From NCBI GenBank assembly GCA_934122085.1, contig CAKOVS010000003.1, positions 107,700-171,699 of the forward strand: a stretch of 64,000 nt of DNA, given 5' to 3'. Under the pieces are notes generated by a model, which searched no databases, was not told the DNA's origin, and was given only the letters and a program-made list of their open reading frames with translations. This stretch comes from an uncultured Clostridia bacterium (GTDB lineage: Bacteria; Bacillota; Clostridia; TANB77; CAG-508). Made by a program: the position numbers and the translations under genes. Shown here one piece after another: positions 25,644-36,504 of the stretch. How positions within the stretch are numbered: position 1 is the stretch's first letter; every line of letters begins with the position of its first letter.

Positions 25644-28600
25644 ATTTTAGAAATAAATTATATTTTATTTTTTTCTCATAAAATATTTTCCAACCAATTA
25701 TTATAGCGATTATTAATATGATTCCACAAATAGTTATTATATAATTTGGCATTGCCCATCCTGTAAATGGAAGAAAAGTTGGTTTTTCTTCTTTTTTATC
25801 TCCATTGTCTTTTGGATTTTCAATATTATTATTTTTGTCATCTTCTTTCGGCTTATCACTTGGTCTATCTGTTATATCATTTTTAGAGTCATCTTTTGGT
25901 TTATCACTTGGATCCTCTAATGTATCATCTTTTGAATCATCCTTTGATTCATCATTTGGTTTATTGTTTGGTTTGTCTGGTGTATCGTCTTTAGGTTCAT
26001 TTATCTCTGGATCCTTTTTATCAATTTTTTTATTAAAAACTTCAATAATTTTTTCGATATTTATAATTTTCCCATCTTTTTCCTCATAGCTTTCATTATT
26101 TATTGAAAATTTTATTTCTTCATCTTTTTTCTCATACCCATCTAATGTCTCAATTTCTCTAATAATATAATCTCCATAAGGAAGATTAATTATAGAAATC
26201 TTTCCATTTTCATTTGTTTCTAAATTTTCTTCTCCTTTCTCATTATCTATAAAATATTCATTTTCATCATTTTTCAATAATTTTATAGCATTTCCATTTG
26301 AATCTAATAATCTAAATTTTACATTTTTTAATGGTTCTCCTGTTTCCTCATCTAATTTCAAAATAGTAGCTTTGGCTTGCTCTCTCGGTGAATTTGTAAA
26401 TACAATTTCAGCATTTTTTTCTTTATCATATCTTAATGTTACAACATTTCCATTTGTATGAATTCCATCTATACATATATCTGAAAGATACATTGATTTT
26501 GTTTGCTTTTCTTTTATAATATATGTCTTTCCATTTTGTAAATCTCCATACTCTTTTTCATCATCAAAATATTTTAATTCTAACTCTATTGATTTTCCCG
26601 CTTCGATATCTACGGATTTAACCAAATCTTTTCCATCATAAATTTCAAATTCATATGTTCCTGAACTATTATCTGATGTCTGTTTACTCAATTTTATTTT
26701 TGAAGAAATTTTTACTCCTACTTTTGGTGGCTCTGCTGTTAATTGAGATTCACCAACATAATATCTATATCCAAATGAATTCCATGCAATTTGTGTTGGT
26801 TGAGCATTTTCTGATAGTTTTCCATCAAATTTTACTGTTAAATTATAATTTTTTGGTAAAACTGCTCCATTTATAAATATTATTCTAAATGATCTTGTTG
26901 TTTCTTTTGGTATATCATACCATTTTTGATTTTCTACACCATCCCAATCATTATTTGTATATTGAATTTCATCAGTATATTCTATTTTATAATTATCAAA
27001 AGATGTCTCTATTAAATTACCATTTTCATCTTTCATTATTAATTCAAAGTTTGGATTTTCTGATAATTTTATATCAAATTCTGAATTTCTACTTTCATTT
27101 AAATTGACAGTACCTGAATCACCTACAAATGGTAGCTTATCAATTATAACTAATTTTTCAAAATTTTTTTCTGATTTATTTGAAACATTTAGACTATATC
27201 TTACAAAATTCTTTTTTGAATTTATTGATATATAATTGTAATTTCCATTTTTATAATCATCTTCTTTTCCATAATAACTATATCCGTAATTTGAATCATT
27301 ACCTTTTTCTTGTATTCTTTGGTATGATGCAGATATATGTTTATCTGTACCGAATTGATATTCTGGATTTTTTACATTTACTTGAACTGGATTGCAATAA
27401 CTATCTGTTTTTATTTCAAATTCAATTTTATCTTCAATTGGTGTATATCCACTTGGTGCCACGATTTCTTTTAAATAATACTTTCCAATTGGTAAATTTG
27501 ATATATTTATCTTTCCATTTAATGTAGTAAGTCTTGTATGTGTATTTTCACTATTATCTTCAGATAAATAATATTCTCTTGCTGTATTTTCTTCATTTTC
27601 ATTATAAACTAATTTTATTTCTTCATCTTGTTCATTATATAATTTAAATACAACAGCATTGCTTTCTATTAATTCTCCATCTAAATTTGTTTTTTGTATA
27701 CTTACATTTCCTCTGTCTTTTCCATTTTGAACTGTATATTGATATTCTTTATTTTCTGCAATATTCATTATTGTTTCTTCGCTACTTGCTACATATCCTT
27801 CTGGTGCTTCTATTTCTTTTAATGTATAATTTTTTCCGACTGTTATTCCTTTTAATCTAATTTTTCCATTATAAGTTTCAATAATTGTTGTAGCATTTTC
27901 ATTTGTATCATCTGTTATTTTATAAACAGAATAATCTTCTGTATTATCCTTTTTTTCAAAATAAACTTTATTTCCGTTTTCGTCATATACTTCAAATTTT
28001 GCACCATCTTCTGTTATTAAATTATTTTCATAATCTATTTTGCTAATTATTATATTGTTATTACTGATTGAATTATTCTTGTAATTAAGTATATAATTTG
28101 GACTGGTTTTATAAATATATATTGAATTTTCTTTAGTACTTATTTCATATCCTTCTGGAGCTTCTATTTCACTTATATAATATCTTTGTTCTAAATCAAG
28201 TCCTGAAACATTTATTTTTCCTTTATAAGTAGATAATTCCTCTACTTTTTCTTCATCTGAATCTTCTTCTGTTGCCATCCTATAATGACTTCCTTCATCA
28301 TCTTGAATATTTAAATCAATAAATTTATAATTTTCCATCTTATTCCAACTTATATACTTTTGTACTTTAAACTTAGCTTTTCCTTCAGTTATTAATTCGT
28401 TTGTAACTGAATCTATTTTATTTATTTCAAGAGTCCCTTTTTCATTTATAATATTATCTCTTACTTCTACATTTATTATATTATTATTATCTACATCTTC
28501 ATTTGTAATAGAAAATTCAATTAGCTCAGGATTTATTTCATAATTATTTGGTGCTTGTACTTCTTGTACATAATATGTACCAACTGGTAATTTATAAATA

Positions 28601-31600
28601 GTTAAACTATCTCCTGTTATAATTTCTTCTACCGTATTTTCATCATTCTGTTCAGCATATTCATATTCATTATTTCTCCAAGAATATTTTTTCTTAAAAT
28701 TAATTTCATTTTTATTTTCATCAAGAATTCTATATGTTACATTCGTATTATTAAATGAAATATATTTACCTTCGCTATCTCTTTTATTAATTTTTACTGT
28801 TGTATCTGTATAATTTTGAACTTTTACTACTACTGGAGAGATATCCTCTGTTATTGTCGTATTTTCATCCAAATTTGATATTAAATCATATTTATATCCC
28901 ATTATATTTCCATATTCCAGTGCTTTTTTATCTTCTCTAGTATTGGCTGTATATTTTATGAATAACATATCTCCATTTTCTAATTGTACATTTTCATTGA
29001 ATTTTACTCTAAAAGCTCTCATATCTTTTGTATATTCATCTTGCCATATATTTTCATCTTGTGCTTCATTAAAATTAACATTATATTTTGTATCATTTAC
29101 CCCTTGTGTATATTCTAACCTGTTTGTTGTTCTAAGTGAATTTAATGTGTATTTTATATTATAATTATCTCTAACAATTTCTTCTTTATTTCCATTTGTT
29201 TTTAAAATATATACTGACAAACTATCAGGATTTAATACATATCCACCTCCAACATCTGTATCATTTTCTTTATCACCATTTATACCTGGTAAAAGATCAT
29301 AGATTTCTATATTTTTTATCTTACCTCTTGTGTATTTTTCATCCTGATACAAATGTGATTCTAATTTTAATGTAAAATCTAATTCATTTTCTTTATTTAT
29401 ACTTATATTATATTTCTCTTCTTTTTTAGAATTTACCTCTCTTAAAGTTCCTTTATCTATATATTTTACAGCATCAATTTTATTATTTGAAATCCAATCA
29501 TCACTTTTTATGCCAGAATACCCGTTAATATTTGAATCTACTTGTGGTATTTTAAATTCCCATTCTTCTTCTTTTTCATCTTGATCAATCTTCATTATTG
29601 TTGTATCATAAAAATCTCCTATTGTTTTTTCTTGCATTTCTGTAGCAAAATATATCTCTACTCTATAACCTAGAATTATTTTATTATATTGCAAGTTATA
29701 ATTTATTTCATATACATTTCTTTCTTTATCTCCTTCATTTTTAACAGTTGTCGCATTGGAATTCATTCCTCCTCCAATACTTAATGATTGTCCATTCATG
29801 TCAAAATATTTAAATCCTACCATTTTTAATTCAAATGGTTTATCTATAATTTCGTATATAGTAGATGGTGATATTCCACATTCTCCATCATTTGTTATAG
29901 TTACTTTCCAAATAACACTATCATAATTATTATCTAAATTATGTACCCCATCATTAGAATTTATAGAATCTCCATATATTTTAGTATTAAAAATACTTTC
30001 ATCAAATGTTGAATTCCCATTTTCTTTGTTATTTTTATCATATGCAAAAATTGCTTGTTTTTTTATCTGTGCTGATTTTATTATGCTTGGTTCAATTTTT
30101 ACTGCAGACCAAACTGAATTATTTAAACTATCTGAATATGGCCTAGCTATATTTTTTTCTGAATCATATGAAATTTTTGAGCTATAACACTTTCCATCAT
30201 TTACTTTTTTTGCTCCATTTGATGTGTATTTTCCAAAAAATCCAACAGTTTCATATGAATCTGATTTAATAATATCATTTGCTGTATGTATTACCCATTT
30301 AACATAATTTGTACTATTAACTGTTGAATTTTTATAGTAATCTTCTGAACAATTCGAATTTGCTTGACAACTATATATAATATAGCAACCTTGCCCTGGT
30401 TTTAATATTCCATTAGCACCAATAGAAAACTCTCCATAATATCCACTCGAACATGACCAATAAATATCACCGTTTTCATTTAAATAATTAGAATAATATG
30501 AATTCATTTGATATCTATTATAATCATTTCTATATGGAGAAGTTGCTCTAAAATCGTTTACATATATTGCCTCATAATTTGAGGAATTTCTATTAAATCT
30601 TGTATATGTTAATGGTGAAGATATTCTTGTTGCTGGCCCATTTCTGGTTTTATTCGTCTCATGACTTTCAAGAGTATTAAATCCCAAAAACTTAAATCCA
30701 TATGGTATCCTCAAAACAATTGTTGAATCAGACATATCCAAATCATTTATTGAATCATTAATAAAATATGCATAATATGTTATAATTTCATTATCACTTA
30801 CTGCAAACTTTGAAAGATCAGTATTATACATATCTATCATTGCATTTCCATCCATCATATCTTGATAAGTATTTCTTGCCAACACTCCTGTTTGAACATA
30901 ATATCTAGTTTCTACCTTATGATATACTAAAGCATTTATTTCTGGATGATCATACACATATATATAATTATATGGTATTTTATAATTAGGTTTATTATTA
31001 GGATTATTCATATATCCTGAATTATATCTTACTGCATCTAAAAATGCATCATAACTATAATTATATTCTTCTCCATTTTGCACAGCTTTTGGCACAACTA
31101 AGATATATGTTTGTTTTAACTCACTATTTGCAGGAATTTCAACTTCACAATATATTGAAGCACCAATTGGACCTCTATCTTCTATATTTTTACTGTTAGA
31201 TGCAAAACCATTATATTGATTTGTCATATATTTATAATCATCTACATAATGATATGAGTTCTTAGTATATCCAATCATTCCAAATTTCATTGTATTTCCA
31301 CAAAAATTTCCTGGATAATAAAAATCTAATCTAGATGATGAATTAGCCATCGGAGAAATATCCATAAGACCTACTATTTTACTTTCAGATGTATTATTAG
31401 TTAATGTTACAGTATATTCAATAATATCTCCATCACTAATTAAATTCAACTCATCTCCCTCTGTAATTTTTTTAGAACTATTATAATTTAAGTAATTAGC
31501 ATATCTTGAAGTTATTTTCTTCTCTAAAGAAATATCCTCTATTTCTATCATTGTAGAAGCTGAAGAAGTTAAATCTCCAAATTTAACAGTATTAGTAATT

Positions 31601-33024
31601 GTTTTTGCCTTTTTTGTATCAACTATACAATTCAATAATAATTCTATAGTCTCTTCTCCACCAATTTCAATCTCTTTTGAAATTATATATGGTTCGTTCT
31701 CAGAAACTGAATATCCATTTTTTTTCAATTCCTCTATACATGTATCTGTTAACGTTACTTCTACTGGTAAATTATCAGTAAAAGTTTTTGTTATAGCAAA
31801 TCTACTATTATTTTTCATTGTTATTGTGTAAATAATATCTTTATTCTTTGAATTTACTTTTGTTTTGTTAACTTTTTTACTAATAGAAAGTTCTTCTTTA
31901 TCTTCAGCAATAGTAATATCTTTTTCTGCATTAAGGACAATCTCACTTGTAGTCTTATTTGCAGGATACATTGTTGCTTCTATAATATTTGAAATTTTAT
32001 CATTTCCATTTGATACATATCCTTGAGCTATATTTAATTTATCGGAATATAATGTTGTTGTAATATCAGAAAACGGATTAAAATTGCCATTTACTTTTCC
32101 ATTTTCAATATTAGGATTTAATATTATAATTTCAAATATAATATTCTTTCCTTCTGCCTTAATATCACTAATATTATATCTGCCAATATAACTTTCTGGC
32201 ATATTAATACTAAATAATAACTCATCATTAGAATAAATATTATTTCCATTATATGTAATATTATCTGGTAAAGAAATACAATCTGGCAATGTTAATGTAT
32301 CTTTTACTTTTACAGAATAAGTATATATACATCCAACATCTAAGCTAAAATTTTCAGCTGAAAAATTATATTCTATATTTTTAGATAATTTATTTTCAGT
32401 ATTAATTTTTACAGAATCTATATTAGCTCCTTTTATTAAATTACTCCAATTAAATTGTGCAACCCATTTAACACTCAATTCTTCATCTATTTTATTATTA
32501 CTAGATTTTCCTCTTTCATCAACTCTTTCCGGTTTCAAAACAATTGTTTCTTCTTCATTACACATACCATTTGGGACAAGCATTTGTAATTCAATCTGCG
32601 TAGTAGTTCCTGGTGATAAACTATAATCCAAATAATAATCTGATATTTTTCCATTTTCATCTAATTCTTTTTTCAATTCCACTGTTACTGTTTCTTGATG
32701 TTCACCATTAGATTGAAATATCATTTTATTATCAATCATTCCAAGAATTTGTCCATTTGTATTTGGATTACCATTTTCATCTGTTATATGAACTTTTATG
32801 TGAGCATTTTCCTTAGCATTTGGAGTAGAGTATGAATTCTTTATAGTTATTTTATGTTCCTCACCTGCTTTTACAATTTCTTTTTCACTCTTTAGCCTTA
32901 TTAAGACTTCATAATTAACAATTTCATCACCAATCTCACTAGCAATAGACATTACATTCGTCGTAGTAAGTAATAAAATTATTAACATAATCGTTACAAA
33001 AGTTTTTTTCAAACATCCCTTCAT
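25642..33024 (-). CDS. Giant sortase-anchored surface protein with SpaA-type repeats
   Basis: About 2460 residues. Signal peptide (about 1-27), then long beta-rich domains. One set (about 370-520) resembles the DUF11-type 'conserved repeat' found in adhesins. From about 1470 there are at least five SpaA/Cna-B prealbumin-like repeats, each opening with IxKxD/N and ending in Y-x-L-KEI-x-AP-x-GY, the pattern of pilin-like domains with self-made isopeptide bonds. A Pro/Asp/Lys spacer (about 2340-2415) spans the wall, followed by LPFTG, a membrane helix and a KKIKYN tail. LPFTG fits the LPXTG sortase signal. No sortase gene is in the window. The ATG at 33022-33024 has GAGGTG upstream; probable role is adhesion. 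Confidence 0.88.
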   Translation of the reverse strand: MKGCLKKTFVTIMLIILLLTTTNVMSIASEIGDEIVNYEVLIRLKSEKEIVKAGEEHKITIKNSYSTPNAKENAHIKVHITDENGNPNTNGQILGMIDNKMIFQSNGEHQETVTVELKKELDENGKISDYYLDYSLSPGTTTQIELQMLVPNGMCNEEETIVLKPERVDERGKSSNNKIDEELSVKWVAQFNWSNLIKGANIDSVKINTENKLSKNIEYNFSAENFSLDVGCIYTYSVKVKDTLTLPDCISLPDNITYNGNNIYSNDELLFSINMPESYIGRYNISDIKAEGKNIIFEIIILNPNIENGKVNGNFNPFSDITTTLYSDKLNIAQGYVSNGNDKISNIIEATMYPANKTTSEIVLNAEKDITIAEDKEELSISKKVNKTKVNSKNKDIIYTITMKNNSRFAITKTFTDNLPVEVTLTDTCIEELKKNGYSVSENEPYIISKEIEIGGEETIELLLNCIVDTKKAKTITNTVKFGDLTSSASTMIEIEDISLEKKITSRYANYLNYNSSKKITEGDELNLISDGDIIEYTVTLTNNTSESKIVGLMDISPMANSSSRLDFYYPGNFCGNTMKFGMIGYTKNSYHYVDDYKYMTNQYNGFASNSKNIEDRGPIGASIYCEVEIPANSELKQTYILVVPKAVQNGEEYNYSYDAFLDAVRYNSGYMNNPNNKPNYKIPYNYIYVYDHPEINALVYHKVETRYYVQTGVLARNTYQDMMDGNAMIDMYNTDLSKFAVSDNEIITYYAYFINDSINDLDMSDSTIVLRIPYGFKFLGFNTLESHETNKTRNGPATRISSPLTYTRFNRNSSNYEAIYVNDFRATSPYRNDYNRYQMNSYYSNYLNENGDIYWSCSSGYYGEFSIGANGILKPGQGCYIIYSCQANSNCSEDYYKNSTVNSTNYVKWVIHTANDIIKSDSYETVGFFGKYTSNGAKKVNDGKCYSSKISYDSEKNIARPYSDSLNNSVWSAVKIEPSIIKSAQIKKQAIFAYDKNNKENGNSTFDESIFNTKIYGDSINSNDGVHNLDNNYDSVIWKVTITNDGECGISPSTIYEIIDKPFELKMVGFKYFDMNGQSLSIGGGMNSNATTVKNEGDKERNVYEINYNLQYNKIILGYRVEIYFATEMQEKTIGDFYDTTIMKIDQDEKEEEWEFKIPQVDSNINGYSGIKSDDWISNNKIDAVKYIDKGTLREVNSKKEEKYNISINKENELDFTLKLESHLYQDEKYTRGKIKNIEIYDLLPGINGDKENDTDVGGGYVLNPDSLSVYILKTNGNKEEIVRDNYNIKYTLNSLRTTNRLEYTQGVNDTKYNVNFNEAQDENIWQDEYTKDMRAFRVKFNENVQLENGDMLFIKYTANTREDKKALEYGNIMGYKYDLISNLDENTTITEDISPVVVKVQNYTDTTVKINKRDSEGKYISFNNTNVTYRILDENKNEINFKKKYSWRNNEYEYAEQNDENTVEEIITGDSLTIYKLPVGTYYVQEVQAPNNYEINPELIEFSITNEDVDNNNIINVEVRDNIINEKGTLEINKIDSVTNELITEGKAKFKVQKYISWNKMENYKFIDLNIQDDEGSHYRMATEEDSDEEKVEELSTYKGKINVSGLDLEQRYYISEIEAPEGYEISTKENSIYIYKTSPNYILNYKNNSISNNNIIISKIDYENNLITEDGAKFEVYDENGNKVYFEKKDNTEDYSVYKITDDTNENATTIIETYNGKIRLKGITVGKNYTLKEIEAPEGYVASSEETIMNIAENKEYQYTVQNGKDRGNVSIQKTNLDGELIESNAVVFKLYNEQDEEIKLVYNENEENTAREYYLSEDNSENTHTRLTTLNGKINISNLPIGKYYLKEIVAPSGYTPIEDKIEFEIKTDSYCNPVQVNVKNPEYQFGTDKHISASYQRIQEKGNDSNYGYSYYGKEDDYKNGNYNYISINSKKNFVRYSLNVSNKSEKNFEKLVIIDKLPFVGDSGTVNLNESRNSEFDIKLSENPNFELIMKDENGNLIETSFDNYKIEYTDEIQYTNNDWDGVENQKWYDIPKETTRSFRIIFINGAVLPKNYNLTVKFDGKLSENAQPTQIAWNSFGYRYYVGESQLTAEPPKVGVKISSKIKLSKQTSDNSSGTYEFEIYDGKDLVKSVDIEAGKSIELELKYFDDEKEYGDLQNGKTYIIKEKQTKSMYLSDICIDGIHTNGNVVTLRYDKEKNAEIVFTNSPREQAKATILKLDEETGEPLKNVKFRLLDSNGNAIKLLKNDENEYFIDNEKGEENLETNENGKISIINLPYGDYIIREIETLDGYEKKDEEIKFSINNESYEEKDGKIINIEKIIEVFNKKIDKKDPEINEPKDDTPDKPNNKPNDESKDDSKDDTLEDPSDKPKDDSKNDITDRPSDKPKEDDKNNNIENPKDNGDKKEEKPTFLPFTGWAMPNYIITICGIILIIAIIIGWKIFYEKKIKYNLFLK

Positions 33025-33058
33025 AATAATCACCTCAAAATTATTTTATTTCTATTTT

Positions 33059-33087
33059 ACTATATATAATATAGATATTACTGTCAA
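33059..33087 (-). promoter_or_regulatory. Promoter of the giant surface protein gene
   Basis: Perfect -35 TTGACA (33082-33087), 17-base spacer, -10 TATAGT (33059-33064). Confidence 0.65.
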
Positions 33088-33176
33088 GATACCGATTTTA
33101 TCATGTTTAGCTTTCTCTTTAGGGATATTCATTTTATAGATTTTTTTACATTTATATTACATTTTTATAATAAAAA

Positions 33177-33290
33177 AGCGAGTCTAAGATTTTCTATCAA
33201 ATAGAAATTTTAAGAAAATCTAAGACTCGCCATATTTATCTAGCACAGAAAGTTCTCCTACAAGGAGAACTTTCCTAATATATAAAAAAT
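33177..33290. repeat. Multi-hairpin intergenic repeat, copy 2
   Basis: This lies in the 315-base gap between the surface-protein and phosphoglucomutase genes. It holds an 18-base-arm hairpin (GCGAGTCTAAGATTTTCT, one mismatch) at 33178-33231. A second perfect 12-base-arm hairpin GAAAGTTCTCCT / AGGAGAACTTTC follows, then TAATATATAAAAAA. Order and the second hairpin match the copy at 6408-6540. Confidence 0.65.
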
Positions 33291-33335
33291 TCTTATCAAT
33301 GTCAGAACACATCTGATATTAATAAGAATTCTTAA
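33283..33335 (-). terminator. Terminator of the phosphoglucomutase gene
   Basis: Long AT-rich hairpin (AATTCTTATTAATATCAGA with its near-complement TCTGACATTGATAAGAATT), then a U-run on the minus strand, just after the stop at 33340. Confidence 0.8.
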
Positions 33336-33339
33336 TAAA

Positions 33340-35064
33340 TTATTTTACTAATTTTACCATTGCATCTTTTAATTCTTCTAAGTCTTTTTCTGCAGATTCC
33401 ATACTATCTGCTTTTACACCCATATACAATTTTATTTTTGGTTCTGTTCCAGAAGGTCTTACACAACACCAAGCATTGTTTTCTAATTCATAATATAAAA
33501 CATTTGATTTTGGTAATCCTGTTTTTCTTTGTTCTCCTGTCACTAAGTTTTTAATTTCATCAAGTTCAACATCTTTAAATTCAATTACTTTATATTTTCC
33601 TATCTTTTCTGGTAAATTATTTCTCATATTTGTCATCATAGACTTTATTTTTTCAGCTCCATCAGCACCTTCTAATACTATTGAAACTTGATCTTCTTTA
33701 TAGAATCCATATTTTTCATAAATTTTCATCATTTGATCCCATAAAGTCATTCCTTTTGATTTATAGTATGCAGCAGCCTCGCACAATGACATTACTGCAG
33801 AAATACCATCTTTATCTCTTGCATAATCTCCAATTAAGCATCCATAACTTTCTTCAAATCCAAACACATAAGTTTTATCTTTCTTTTCTTCTGCTTTTTT
33901 TATAACTGCTCCTATATTTTTAAATCCTGTTAAAACTTCAATACACTCTAATCCGTAGTTTTTTGCAATTGCTTTAGCTAGTTCAGATGATACAATTGTA
34001 GTTATAAACATTCCATCTGCTGGTAATAATCCTTTTTCTTTCATTTGAGAAATTCTATATTCTGCAATCAATAATGCTGACATATTTCCTGTATATGTCA
34101 TATATTCTCCTGTTTTAGTATCTTTAGCATATATTCCAAGTCTATCAGCATCAGGATCATTTGCAAGAACAACATCAGCATCTACTTTTTTAGCTAACTC
34201 TAATGCTAATTTAAATGCTTTTTTGTTTTCAGGGTTAGGGTAATCTACTGTTGGGAAATTTCCATCTGGTTTTTCTTGTTCTGGAACTACATATACATTT
34301 TCAAATCCTAATTCTTTTAATAATCTTGATGTTACTGTATTTCCAGTTCCATGTAATGGTGTATAAACTATTTTTAGCTTTTTTCCTTCTTCTTTTACAA
34401 TTTCAGGATTTAATACTAAACTTTTTAAAGTATTTATATATTTATCATCCATTTCTGTTCCAACAACATTAAATAATCCTTTATTTACAGCTTCTTCTTT
34501 GCTTATAGTTTTTATTTCTTTAAAATCTGAAATAGCTCTTACTTTTGCTATTATATCTTTATCTCTTGGTGCAACAATTTGTGAACCATCATCCCAGTAA
34601 ACCTTATATCCGTTGTATTTTGGAGGATTATGACTTGCTGTTATCATTATTCCAGCTGTACATCCCAATTGTCTTACAGCAAATGATAATTCTGGAACTG
34701 GTCTTAATTTTTCAAATAAATATGTTTTTATTCCATTTGCATTTAAAATTAAAGCTGTTTGTAAACTAAATTCATCTGACATTCTTCTTGAGTCATAACT
34801 AATTGCAACACCTTTGTCTTGTGTTCCTTGTTCTATTATGTAATTAGCTAATCCTTGTGTTGCTTTTCCAACTGTATATTTATTCATTCTGTTTGTTCCC
34901 ATTCCTATTACACCACGTAAACCTGCTGTACCAAATTCAAGTTCTTTATAAAATCTATCTTTTATTTCCTCATCATTTCCCTTTATCTCTAGTAATTCTT
35001 TTTTTGTTTCTTCATCAAATGCTGGTTCTGTACACCATCTTTCATATTCTTTTAAATAATCCAT
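33340..35064 (-). CDS. pgcA: Phosphoglucomutase/phosphomannomutase
   Basis: A 574-residue alpha-D-phosphohexomutase that interconverts glucose-6-phosphate and glucose-1-phosphate. The phosphoserine loop is TASHNPPKYNGYK (about 145-157), the metal loop DPDADRLG (about 303-310), the sugar-binding GFEESYG and the phosphate-binding SGTEPKIK near the end. Length fits the PgcA/PGM2 type. The ATG at 35062-35064 (MDYLKEYERWC) follows AAGGG; an earlier in-frame TTG overlaps that site. With the next gene it gives UDP-sugars. Confidence 0.92.
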   Translation of the reverse strand: MDYLKEYERWCTEPAFDEETKKELLEIKGNDEEIKDRFYKELEFGTAGLRGVIGMGTNRMNKYTVGKATQGLANYIIEQGTQDKGVAISYDSRRMSDEFSLQTALILNANGIKTYLFEKLRPVPELSFAVRQLGCTAGIMITASHNPPKYNGYKVYWDDGSQIVAPRDKDIIAKVRAISDFKEIKTISKEEAVNKGLFNVVGTEMDDKYINTLKSLVLNPEIVKEEGKKLKIVYTPLHGTGNTVTSRLLKELGFENVYVVPEQEKPDGNFPTVDYPNPENKKAFKLALELAKKVDADVVLANDPDADRLGIYAKDTKTGEYMTYTGNMSALLIAEYRISQMKEKGLLPADGMFITTIVSSELAKAIAKNYGLECIEVLTGFKNIGAVIKKAEEKKDKTYVFGFEESYGCLIGDYARDKDGISAVMSLCEAAAYYKSKGMTLWDQMMKIYEKYGFYKEDQVSIVLEGADGAEKIKSMMTNMRNNLPEKIGKYKVIEFKDVELDEIKNLVTGEQRKTGLPKSNVLYYELENNAWCCVRPSGTEPKIKLYMGVKADSMESAEKDLEELKDAMVKLVK

Positions 35065-35110
35065 TTTTTCTTTCCCTTTCTTTATCAATATTTATTTTAT
35101 TTTTTAATAT

Positions 35111-35142
35111 AAAAGGCTACTGTTTCTAAGCAGTAGCCTTTT
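35111..35142 (-). terminator. Terminator of the UDP-sugar pyrophosphorylase gene
   Basis: Perfect hairpin AAAAGGCTACTG / CAGTAGCCTTTT with an 8-base loop and U-run. Confidence 0.9.
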
Positions 35143-35148
35143 TATATA

Positions 35149-36390
35149 TTATAAATTATAGAATTTTCTATATAGCTCTCTTGCTGTTTCAGGGCTATCT
35201 GTTCCTGTTGCGTTTTTTACAGGAGCAAATTCCTCTTCTCTTTTTACTCTTAATATAGCCATATCATCTAATTCTCCAAAAGCATCAAATAGAAATGCTT
35301 CAAATTTGTATGCATTTGGTCCATCTGGTACTACTTTGTTTCCATCTTTATCTATATATGTTGCTTTTTTGAATGCTGTATGGTATGGTAATGGTTTATT
35401 TCCCATTCTTTCAATTGAATCAATATTAAATAAATTACACAAAATATGAGATTCACCAAAAACAAGTTCTCCATTTTCATCAACTTGTTCTGCCATGTCT
35501 TCTGGTATTTCTGTATATTCAATAACTGATGGTCTTCCATTCTTTTTACAAAATACTCCAACTTTTTCTTTTGGACTTGCTTTTACTACGGATTTTCCAG
35601 CTGCAGTTACATTTTTATCTATAGCAATTCCCATAAGAACTGGATCTACCATTTTTACTAAACAATTATCAACTCCACCTATAAATACCCATTCAACACC
35701 TAATTCTCTCATCTTTTGAGTCATTCCATTTTTTACAAGTGCTTCATATATTCCGCCATGTCCATTTGCAGCTTCTTTTACAAGTCCATCTTCACCAATT
35801 AATATTTTTCCTTCCATATCTACCATTGGTAATTCTTCTTGAATAAAGAAAAATAGATTTTTACCTTTTTCATATCCAAAATTTCTATTTTTAGCAAAAA
35901 ATGCAATTGTATCATCATTATTTTCTCTACTCGTCATTATAAACCATGGAATTGTAACACCATATTTACGACCTTGTTCTTTTAAACCATCACTTAATAA
36001 CTCAAATAATGATTTATGTGTTTCTAAACCAATATCATATGTTCCTTTTGGTCCTTTATGCCCTAATCTTGTTCCTTGTCCACCAGCCATTGTTACTGCT
36101 GCTAATTTTCTGTTTTTTATAGCCTCTACACCAATTGCATGATATTCTTTATAATTGTCATATAATTTATCTTTATCCATATAATCAATTGGTTGTATAT
36201 CAAATTCCTCAATTTCTGGTGTCTTTTTAGTATTTTCATATAAACTTTTTATTAATTCAAAGTCAATATTATTTATTTGATTTAATAATTCTTTTTTCTT
36301 TTTATCTTCTAATTTATCATATCCATTTAGTAAATGCTCTTGACCATATTTTTTCAATATTACTCTTATTTCATCTAAATTTTCGTTCAT
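35149..36390 (-). CDS. UDPGP-family UTP--sugar-1-phosphate uridylyltransferase
   Basis: A 413-residue nucleotidyltransferase of the eukaryotic-like UDPGP family, not the GalU family. Residues about 106-120 hold the nucleotide-binding loop TMAGGQGTRLGHKGPKG. Further motifs are NGHGGIYEAL, the GGVDNCLVKMVDP metal/sugar site and EYTEIPE. This set is typical of UDP-N-acetylhexosamine or UDP-glucose pyrophosphorylases. The gene is just upstream of phosphoglucomutase in the direction of transcription, so UDP-glucose or UDP-GlcNAc formation is the likely job. Which sugar is used cannot be decided by eye. Confidence 0.88.
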   Translation of the reverse strand: MNENLDEIRVILKKYGQEHLLNGYDKLEDKKKKELLNQINNIDFELIKSLYENTKKTPEIEEFDIQPIDYMDKDKLYDNYKEYHAIGVEAIKNRKLAAVTMAGGQGTRLGHKGPKGTYDIGLETHKSLFELLSDGLKEQGRKYGVTIPWFIMTSRENNDDTIAFFAKNRNFGYEKGKNLFFFIQEELPMVDMEGKILIGEDGLVKEAANGHGGIYEALVKNGMTQKMRELGVEWVFIGGVDNCLVKMVDPVLMGIAIDKNVTAAGKSVVKASPKEKVGVFCKKNGRPSVIEYTEIPEDMAEQVDENGELVFGESHILCNLFNIDSIERMGNKPLPYHTAFKKATYIDKDGNKVVPDGPNAYKFEAFLFDAFGELDDMAILRVKREEEFAPVKNATGTDSPETARELYRKFYNL

Positions 36391-36504
36391 AGTATACTTC
36401 CTTTCTTAGTTCATAATTTATATATATACTATTTTTTCGAAAATTTCAATAGATTATACTAAAATTTTGCTATATTAGTTATATGAATCTATACATTTTT
36501 TCGT

